DNA from: Cladobotryum mycophilum
Taxonomy: Eukaryota > Ascomycota > Sordariomycetes > Hypocreales > Hypocreaceae
DNA: 64,000 nt
Direction: 5' to 3'
Assembly: GCA_036429605.1 (NCBI GenBank)
Contig: CM071589.1
Location: 3,782,001-3,846,000, forward strand
Shown in pieces: positions 56,014 to 64,000 of the stretch. Within the stretch, counting starts at the first letter, position 1. Each line of letters begins with the position of its first letter. The notes below the pieces were generated by a model that worked only from the letters and a program-made list of their open reading frames with translations, searched no databases and had not been told where the DNA came from. The position numbers and the translations under genes were made by a program.

Positions 56014-56259
56014 ATGATTGTGGAAACAAATTAAAATATTTGAATCGCTGCTCAAGATATTGAAACTTGTTCTTCTAACCACATCGCTGCTATATGCATT
56101 CTTCTAACACGATGCTTTCTACAAAATAATCGTAACTGCATCCACTTGCCCTCAATATTACTCACACTGATTCATAAAACATTATTCATCAACTTAAACA
56201 CCACTGTAGCAGCCCTTGATGATATTGTACTCGTGTTGCAAGCTTAGTGTATCAATCAA

Positions 56260-57579
56260 TCATCCAGTCTCAAGGAGCTTGCTAGCAAACTCATTCACCG
56301 AATCTACCAGGCTGTAAAGCACTCCCTCTTCAAACCAAAAATGGCCAGCCGATTTTATCTCGTGCCCTTGAAATTGAGAACCTTCTTGAGTAGTCAATCT
56401 TTCAGTCCAGGAACGCAGCGTGCCTACTGACATAAACGCGTCTTTATCACCATAAACGGCCAATGTATGATTTTGTACCAACTTGGCCTCGGCAGCCTCT
56501 TCTTCGGGTGTTTTGGCTTTGAACCGCAGTAGTGCAGATGGAATCAATGACATGGTCGTTAGATGGGTAGCGATCCCATGAAGGGGTGAAACCAGTAGAT
56601 ATGCCGGCTTGGGGATAATCAAGTATTCCAATGGTGGAAGCTTTCCATCGGCTGGCGGGTCTATATGCTTCTCAGACTGGATCACAGCTTTATCAGGTAG
56701 CTTGTTGATAAGACGTCCCACCTTTGTTTTGGCCAAGACCTCGTTGACACCTCGTCTTAACTTCTCTTCTGCATCGGAAAAGCTTCTCCGCTCTGAACCC
56801 TCGTGGCTTCTTCTAGGGCTTCTCCCGCCACCTTCATCCCCACCTATTCGAATTCCGTGCTTGGAACCGCTTGTATTTCTATGATGTCCCAACAAAGTGC
56901 GAGCACTGCTCAGGACCACATTCTGTTGTTCAGCAAGGCTTGTGGCTCGGAGGCGTATCTGGGAAGCAGCGGATCCGCTAGCAGGCGAGGTGAATGGTTC
57001 GAGAATGTCGACCAGTGGAGGAAGTCGACTTGTAATCATAGCACCGTACGAGTAGCCACCCATCATGAGTACGGGCTGGTGCTGAGAGGAGTCTTCAGGT
57101 AGAGCTTGATTCGTACTCAGGGCCGTATGCGGATTCAATGATGCATGTGTGTGAGGGCCAAAAGGGTTCAAGTGGTGGGTGTAATACACCATAAAGCCTA
57201 GAAAGCTTATATAGTCGTCTCGCTCTGGTCTCGCGGTCCAAGATGTTCGCCCGGCAGAACGTCCAGCTCCTCTATCGCGTCGCGCATGTTAGCTTCCATC
57301 CTTTCCACAGCTCAACGCCCAAGGAATCGCATACCTGAAATTGAACGTCCCAAGAAGATACCCCTTGCGAAGCAATTGATCACCAATAAAGTCCACGATA
57401 GGATCATCGTAGCAGCCGCCCATTGTCGCATATGGATGCGCAAACACCGCGGTATGCCGTTGCCATGGCGGGGTGTGAGGTCTAGCGGCGAGAGAAGCGG
57501 GATGATAGATGCGGCAGTCAAGGACGGTGCCGTCGTGGAGGCTGGGGATCGTCAGGGTCAAGGTAGGATCTGGAAGCAT
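56260..57579 (-). CDS. alpha/beta hydrolase family protein
   Basis: Exons 57579..57335 and 57271..56260 on the minus strand give 418 residues. The 63-nt intron (GTATGC...AAGCTAAC...GATAG) joins GTFNFR to GAGRSAGRTSW, which is a known motif run in this family of alpha/beta hydrolases. The nucleophile elbow is GGYSYGAM (GxSxG); the Asp probably lies in VYGDKDAFMS and the His in SAGHFWFEEG. A Ser/Arg-rich insertion (residues about 180-225) interrupts the fold as a lid or loop. An in-frame upstream ATG at 57630 would add 17 residues; I chose the ATG at 57579 because MLPDPTLTLTIPS begins the first beta strand. It converges with ALDH. Substrate unknown. Confidence 0.82.
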
Positions 57580-57909
57580 CTTTCTAATAGCATTCTGCGT
57601 CAAAAGACAGAATGCGTGACCACAGGCCAAAAGACTGGTACGATCCAGGGTGCGATGAACATATGTGTAACAGTTAGGTGGGGATAAGCGCTAGAGCGCT
57701 AGGCTTCGTTGGAAGGCAGCTCGGGGCCCAGGAGGACCAGATCGGCCAGAGGATTATCCAGTTATTATAATGGATCTAAATGGGTGGATTTGCCCTAAAA
57801 CTGGCCCGAATTAACGCCTCTACGACGATGATGCTTCAAATAGCGTGGATGCCGTTATGCTGATGAGATTGATCATGGGTATCTTGTATGTTCATCTATA
57901 TCCTTAAAA
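57580..57909. other. spacer between two minus-strand genes
   Basis: 330 bp between PIG-S and the hydrolase; promoter of the hydrolase expected. No further signal. Confidence 0.5.
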
Positions 57910-59571
57910 TCACAGAGATTTCTTTTCTTTAGCCTCCTGAGCTCTCTGTTTCCTTCTCTTTACAAAATTCTTCAACTCATTAATTAGTCCCAAAACCAAG
58001 GGAACACCCACTGGTCCCAAGAGTGGCAGATAGACGGCGATTTTATGTTCATCAGGGAAGTATAATTGTCCCACCATGCTCTTTTCAAAAAAGGCCCTCT
58101 CGGCTTCTTCCTCAGCTACCTTGGCGTGCATCAGTCCTTCTGGTCCACCGAGATCGGTGCAAGCCTGTTCCAGGTGATACATTGTCTTTGAAACTCCGTC
58201 GGCTACGCTGCGGGGAATCGATATTGAAGGTAATGCCAGTGTCAATCTTGCTAATGATCCGAGGGTGGAAGATGCCTGGAGCAAAAGCTCTGTGGATCGG
58301 ATGCGAGCAAGTGTGGAGAGCCGCAGTGGCAACGAGCCAGATTGAGGAGTCCCCAAAAGAGAGAGGAGATGACCGGCAAATGTGAGCATTGGCTGCTTCA
58401 GAGTGGCAGTCGAGACATGGGCTGCGGTATCAGGAAGTGAGAGCAAGTAGACGGTACCCCACTGTGGGATCATCCAAGATTGAGACGTTTCAGCTTCAGC
58501 ATCTAGACCAATGGTCTGGTTTCCGACGTAGACGACAAAGTTGACTGTTCGGGCCTTGCCAATGGACGGCGACAAAGGCCACTCCGCGGCATTGATAAAG
58601 GACGATAGGTGCTCTTTGCTGAGAACCTGGGACTGCACACCGGGGATGGCATACAATTGAACTTGTGTATCAATCGTAAAGTTGTGAATTGGACGTAAAA
58701 TATCCAACATGGGTTTGATGTATTCGTCTACGGCAGCCTCGATATCCCACGTATTAGGCGCGCCTCCAGCAGTAAAGAGAGAAAATGTTAGATGGTATGT
58801 TGGTGAATAACGGAGAGACCGTGTTGTTCGCTTGGAAAGCGCTTCGGCTGCGTCTGCGCTTAGGCCCTGAGGTCGAACACCCGAGGACATGGAAGACGTG
58901 GAAAGCATATAGGAGATTATCGACTGCTCCTCGGCAAAGGTGGCTCGCAACTCATTGGTGATATAGGCCGCCAACGCGGATGAAGGCGAATTGATAGATG
59001 GGACAAAGTTGGGAGGATATGTAATGTCTAGCACGGCCAATTGCTGGTTGAGCAGCGCAGAACTGGCATCTCCGGGAGCCAGGCGAATGGTCAAAGCAAC
59101 ATCGAGGCCGTCCTTTGGGACAGGCGCATTCTTGGGCGCAAGCTGTAATCGCAAGTGATGGCCTGAAAAGTCATTGAGATCGTCTAATGCATGTTGAGTT
59201 AATCGTAGGAGGTGTTGCGCTTCTTGGTCTTGGAGCGAGTCGGCCTGTATCGAGATTTGGAGGGGAAATACTGGACGGCAAGCCTATCTATCATTAGCTA
59301 CAGAAGAGGCAAAGCATTTCCGAGTAAGCTTTACCTTGCCATCAGACCATTGGAGCATGCCATCTAGAGGAAGATCAGCTCTGTAAATAGCAGTCGTCTT
59401 CCACCAAATGGGCAATCCCAAGAGAAGGACAACCAGCCAGAAGGAGAGGACAATGTAGGAACGTTGCCTGACTGCGGCGGGCTTCTCTGGCGAAAGCTTG
59501 CCGGGGGTTGGTGTAGTAGCAAGCGCAGAAGCAGCCGAAGCTTGCGACTGTTCTACTTCCCCAGGAGCCAT
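57910..59571 (-). CDS. GPI17: GPI transamidase subunit PIG-S (Gpi17)
   Basis: Two exons on the minus strand, 59571..59335 and 59283..57910, give 536 residues. The 51-nt phase-0 intron joins QWSDGK to ACRPVFPLQ. PIG-S is a subunit of the ER complex that attaches GPI anchors to proteins. An N-terminal membrane segment, YIVLSFWLVVLLLGLPIWWK, is followed by the TTAIYRADLP motif typical of PIG-S. A large lumenal domain contains WGTVYLLSLP and other family stretches, then a second membrane segment (VYLPLLGPVGVPLVLGL). The cytosolic tail ends KKSL, a KKxx ER-retrieval signal. Length and topology match the family. The divergent promoter faces the Fat1-type gene. Confidence 0.93.
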
Positions 59572-61502
59572 GACTGCTGTCGTGGATTCTGAGCAAATCG
59601 TGATATATGTCTGGCTGGTGAACAGGGTCGAGGCCGTCAGTTGAGAGCCAGGCCCCGTCTTTGGTGTGCGTGCCCCATATTAAGCCATGCGTGGCATCTT
59701 CCAGGGGAGCAGACCATTGAGCTGGCGCGACATCACGTGATGGATGAGATATGATCTTGTACGGAGCATGTTGTCCGATTTATTGCCGGACTGGTATGGG
59801 TCACGACGGGAAACAGAGATTCATGCTAAAGAAACGGGATGAGGAGCTGGTCCTTGCAATCCCTGTATAAATTCGCAACAAGAGCCGAATTGCCTTGCTG
59901 ATAGACAAAGCCCTGGTCTTAATGATACATCGGGGGGTAAGTGTCCATATCCGCCAAGTTCTCAGACCGTCTTTGAGCAGATACACAAATAGGTATGAAC
60001 AAAGAACGTCGATCCAACATAACAACTATATTGATTGGATAGCAAAACGGAGGCGTGTCAAGGTTGCATTGGAACGGATGCGAGATACATTCCATCACTC
60101 CTGTTCCGACCAACGGCCACGACTAATCCACTCATCCATTCATCCATCCATCTCATCTTCCCTTTACTGAAACCCGGAAGCTGTCATGCTCAATGTCTCT
60201 CGCTTTCTCGGACCCCGCACGGCGCCAAAACTGCTAAAGCAGAGACTAGGATCGGAAGAGGCAGTCAAATCGTAGGGGAACCCTGCTGTAAGACCTGGCG
60301 AGGTAGCCGAGCCGAGGCACTTTTGATTATTTATTACAACGACGTAATGTGATGATGGTGATATTTTTTCTCCGACCAGTTAAAGTGAGACAGTGGTTTT
60401 TGTCTCAGTCTTTGTGGTGGGTAGAGGTGGTTACATTTTGCCAGATAGGCAATATCGGCCCCGGGCTCTCGGGGAGATAGATCCATGGCTGTGATCCGCT
60501 GAGAGGGTGAGAGGATCCGAATCATCTGGTTGAGCCCTGGAAGATGACTCGCTCGTATGTTGTTTGTTCCTTGGCATGAGGTTGATACTGAGTAGAATTT
60601 TAGCTTACCAAGTCCAAGGTAGGCGTCCATGGGCTTCCTCTAAGAGCAGCATAGCATACCACTAAAATCACCTGCTTAATTCAGTGGCATCAACCACTAA
60701 CGCTGGGCTGAGCTGCAATCTCGCAAGCCTAACCCAGCTTTTACTTGTACATCCATGCTGGACGCGGGTCCGGGGGCGGCGGCCACAGCGGAGCGGAGCC
60801 CCCGAATATTGCTTTCCAAGGTTCTTATAGGGAGGGGGTACTTTGCAGGCCCTAAGGTGCAGTATGGCGGTAAATGTACCTCTCGATGTGCTGTCCATGC
60901 CATGTCTCCACGGGATGGATGGAGGTGCGCGCATCTAATATTGGATGGATGGATTCCGAAAGATGGAAAGAACCCATGATGATATTTATTTATTTATTCC
61001 CCATACCTTCCTTTTCTTTCCGAAAGGAAATCTCGATCCCTTTATCTTGTTGCGTCTTCCATCTTGCCCTCCCCTCTTCCTAATTTCTTCTCCTTCATCT
61101 CTTCCCGTCCTTTGTTTGCTTTCGATACCCCTTCGTCTGCTTGCCTTCATACACCCTCCTCCTCCTCCTCCTCCTCCTCCTCATACTTGGATGGCATGGC
61201 CCTACCTTGACCTACCCACGCAAACAACAAGCTAATTCTCTCGGCAAAATTGAAACTCCATCGTCCACCTGATTCATCTATTCACAGAAGCCCCCTTGGC
61301 GCCGGACATATGTTGTATTATTGATATACTAGAGCACATATTCAGAGCAGCTCAGCTCATCTATTCATCACATTTTTGTAGAACCTCACATTTTCATCAC
61401 ACCAATCAAGGTACATATCATGCCAGGTACAAACGATCACCCCTTTTCTCATCACACTCCTTACGTTTTCTTCTCTTTAAAAAAAAAAAAAACTTCGTTC
61501 TA
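59572..61502. other. intergenic between divergent genes
   Basis: 1.9 kb upstream of PIG-S (minus) and the Fat1-type synthetase (plus). It holds CATC/CATT-type short repeats near 60128-60152, a CTC run at 61155-61182 and a poly-A run at about 61479-61491. No gene is supported. Confidence 0.55.
61155..61182. repeat. (CTC)n microsatellite
   Basis: About nine CTC units in the Fat1-type gene upstream region, 320 nt before the start codon. Confidence 0.85.
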
Positions 61503-63484
61503 ATGCTATGCACAGTACCCCTCGCCTTGGCAGCTCCGGCTGCCGCTGCTTCTCTCGCCTACATTCATGCCAAGAGCGGCTTCGCACACGATTACGCCCT
61601 CTTCAAAGTCGCCTTCCTTGCTGCAGGGCGTATCATCACACGCAGACGAACCAACCGTATCAACCTCTTCTTCGACCTAGAAGAACGCGCAAAGAATCCC
61701 AAGACTACCTCCAGAGCCTTTCTCATATTCGAGGGAAAGACGTTTACTTACGCCGAGGTTTATGAAAAGAGTCTCCGCTATGGAAACTGGCTCAAGACGA
61801 AATTGGGTGTTAAACCCAAGGATATGGTTGCTATGGATTTCCAGAACTCGGACACTTTTATCTTCATCTGGTTCGCCATCTGGTCCATAGGCGCAACCCC
61901 CTCGTTCATCAATTACAACCTTACGGGGAAATCCTTATCTCACTGCATCAAGACCTCCGAGACCAAAATCTGTCTCATCGATCCGGAGGTGGCTTCAACA
62001 TTCGATGATTCTGCTAGAGAAGACCTCGGCGATGTTAATCTCATCATCTTTACGCCAGAAGTTGAAGCTGAAGCATCGTCCTTTCCATCTGTCAGAGGCC
62101 CTGACGCTGATCTAGCAGAGAATGAACCAACTAAGCCGGCCATATTAATCTTCACATCTGGTACTACTGGGCTTCCAAAACCTGCAATTGTGGCGTGGAC
62201 CAAAGTCTACTTTGGAGGAACTTCGACCGAAGTTATGGTGGGCCGTGGGAGTAAGGATGACATTATGTATACGGTGAGTTCACCTTCCTTATCTCTCGCT
62301 TTTGTGGCTTTCTTGAGCGATGACCTAACCAAGCATGATTCCTCTAGTCTATGCCCCTTTATCATGCCTCGGCCGCTGTCATGTCAGTTTGTAGTACCAT
62401 CACTGCTGGAACTACTCAAGCCCTCGGCCGCAAGTTCTCTACCAAGCTCTTCTGGGAGGAAGTCCGTGCCTGCAATGCCACGTCTATCCAATATGTCGGC
62501 GAAACACTCCGTTACCTTCTAGCTGCACCACCCCAGCGTGACCCTATCACGGGCGAGGATATCGACAAGAAGCACCAAGTACAAACCGCCTTTGGTAACG
62601 GTCTTCGACCTGACATATGGAGCAAATTCAAGGAGCGCTTCGGTATTGGCACTATTGTCGAGTTCTACGCTGCTACGGATGGACCTGCCGCAACCTGGAC
62701 TATCAGCAAAAACGACTTCACCAACGGCGTTATTGGCCGGATAGGTTGGTTCTACCGCACTCTTCTTGGTCGCCAATGGACCATTGTCGAACTTGACTAC
62801 GAAACCGACTTGCCCAAGCGCGACCCCAAGACTGGCTTTTGCAAGAAAGTCTCCTCTGGTGAGCCGGGAGAAATGCTTTATTGCCTCCCCGCAGAGAACG
62901 TCTACGAGCGGTTCCAAGGCTACTACAAAAACCCCAAGGCTAACAACGCCAAGATTATGCGCGATGTCTTCGCCAAGGGTGACGCCTACTTCCGTACTGG
63001 TGATGTTATGCGTTGGGACTCGGATGGCCGCATTTATTTTAATGATCGTATTGGAGACACCTTCCGTTGGAAGTCTGAGAACGTTTCCACCACTGAGGTC
63101 AGTGAGGCCGTTAGTTTGCATCCCAGGGTTCGTGAGGCGAACGTCTACGGTGTAGAGCTACCCCACCATGACGGCCGAGCGGGATGCGTAGCTATCTGCT
63201 TCGATCAGGAGGTTCCTGACAGCGAGACTCTGCGCAGCCTGGCTGAACATGTAAAGGCCACCCTTCCGCGGTACGCCCAGCCGCTGTTCTTGCGTCTTGT
63301 GCACGAGATTGCTGCACAGGGTCAAACGACCGGGACGAATAAGCAGCAGAAACATCATTTGCGGAAAGCAGGTGTGAAGCCCACGTCAGGCGAGGTTGAC
63401 ATCTACTGGCTCAAAGGCGGCTCATACGTGCCATTTAGCGAGAAGGAATGGCGTGAGCTGGAAGGTGGAAGAGTGAGGCTGTAA
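61503..63484 (+). CDS. FAT1: very-long-chain acyl-CoA synthetase / fatty acid transport protein (Fat1-type)
   Basis: Exons 61503..62273 and 62348..63484 give 635 residues. It activates very-long-chain fatty acids to CoA thioesters and aids their uptake, at ER, lipid body or peroxisome. A hydrophobic N-terminus (VPLALAAPAAAASLAYI) should insert in membrane. AMP-binding motif ILIFTSGTTGLPKPAI lies in exon 1; the 74-nt phase-0 intron (GTGAGT...CTCTAG) joins DIMYT to SMPLYHASA. Exon 2 carries AFGNGLRPDIW, EFYAATDG and the FATP signature GDVMRWDSDGRIYFNDRIGDTFRWKSENVST split over residues about 490-520. The protein ends VRL, similar in position to the variant peroxisomal signal of yeast Fat1 but with Val where Ser/Ala/Cys is usual. 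The start is the first ATG after a poly-A leader tract. Confidence 0.93.
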
Positions 63485-64000
63485 ATATTCACGGGCAGTG
63501 CGCTGGCAGAATCTGAACTCAATTTACTTTTCTTTGTTTTATGATTTTGGCTGCCTATTAACGGATGAATGAGGGTACATATTGCTATATAATGTGGGCC
63601 AATACACCGAAGGTCTCATCGGATTTGTCCACGACATCAGGGCTTGGTACTGCATTTTATTTCGGACAGGACTAGATGTAGGGGAATGTTGCTCGCTATT
63701 GGAGAATTTTATCAATGTGTGGAATTGAAGATTTAATTTGGGAGCTTTTGCATAATTTGGCTCTACCGGTGAGACTGCTCCCCAATAAAAAATTGACATA
63801 TCATACAGCGTCACATAAGGCAGCGAGAATGGGATGCGGACTAGAGCCTCACCAAGGAATAGGAATGAACACTAGAGCGCTGGACATGACAGAAAGAGTC
63901 CTGCCTATCTTTACTCCTGATTCCTACTGTTACTCTCAATTCCTGGCGTTACTCTCTATTCCTCTTGTATCGTTTCATTTCCGATCAGTGGGGGACCGAT
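63485..64000. other. 3' flank, no gene seen
   Basis: AT-rich 3' flank of the Fat1-type gene. A short imperfect repeat lies at 63908-63965. Whatever gene comes next begins outside the window. Confidence 0.5.
63908..63965. repeat. imperfect ~19-bp tandem repeat, three units
   Basis: Three successive units share TTACTC followed by ATTCCT with small changes. They sit near the window end and could continue beyond it in altered form. Confidence 0.5.

Overview
This window looks like nuclear DNA of a filamentous ascomycete (Pezizomycotina, most likely Sordariomycetes; Hypocreales is a guess). Genes are spaced about 2.5 kb apart on both strands. They carry short spliceosomal introns (mostly 50-115 nt) with GTRNGT donors and CTAAC-like branch points. 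The families are typical of such fungi: a Zn2Cys6 regulator, secreted PAF-acetylhydrolase and GDPD, MARVEL proteins, GPI-transamidase PIG-S and Fat1. I call 24 protein genes and one tRNA. No transposon, rRNA or CRISPR array is visible.

Layout. 1-10.4 kb has an accessory flavour: the 3' part of a GH18 chitinase, a secreted GDPD, a pyridine-hydroxylase-like flavin monooxygenase, an intron-bearing tRNA-Cys, a secreted PAF-acetylhydrolase and a Zn2Cys6 regulator. 10.6-18.3 kb holds a 1,395-residue VIT-VWA protein, with a divergently placed ten-exon gene of unknown function. 20-25 kb has two MARVEL membrane proteins around a glyoxalase/VOC protein. 25-45.5 kb is mostly housekeeping: DPH2, a second flavin monooxygenase, MSH6, a very large zinc-cluster protein, a transaldolase-fold enzyme facing COX10, and a polyglutamine Myb protein. 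A 4.9 kb non-coding interval follows. 50-64 kb holds an APC/choline-type transporter, an unknown acidic-tailed protein, an aldehyde dehydrogenase, an alpha/beta hydrolase, PIG-S and a Fat1-type acyl-CoA synthetase.

Sequence quality matters for the annotation. Six otherwise intact coding regions (five genes, one hit twice) change frame by the equivalent of one missing base inside or beside short G/C runs: the Zn2Cys6 regulator, DPH2, the zinc-cluster protein (twice), the Myb protein and ALDH. A seventh gene (VOC) has a frame change of the other sign, also at a C run. Both sides of each break keep conserved protein sequence, so base-calling or assembly error is more likely than decay. Where this applies I give the full gene span.

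The most interesting item is the transaldolase-fold gene at 39964-41253. It keeps the Schiff-base lysine, but carries Gln and Tyr at positions that distinguish fructose-6-phosphate aldolase (FSA) from transaldolase, and Glu where a phosphate-binding Arg is expected. It may therefore be a fungal aldolase for a non-phosphorylated substrate. Other leads are an LRLRGG (ubiquitin-tail-like) motif inside the zinc-cluster protein, the VIT-VWA / unknown-gene divergent pair, a structurally odd tRNA-Cys, a run of three-codon upstream ORFs before the transporter, and an ACGCG cluster before MSH6.
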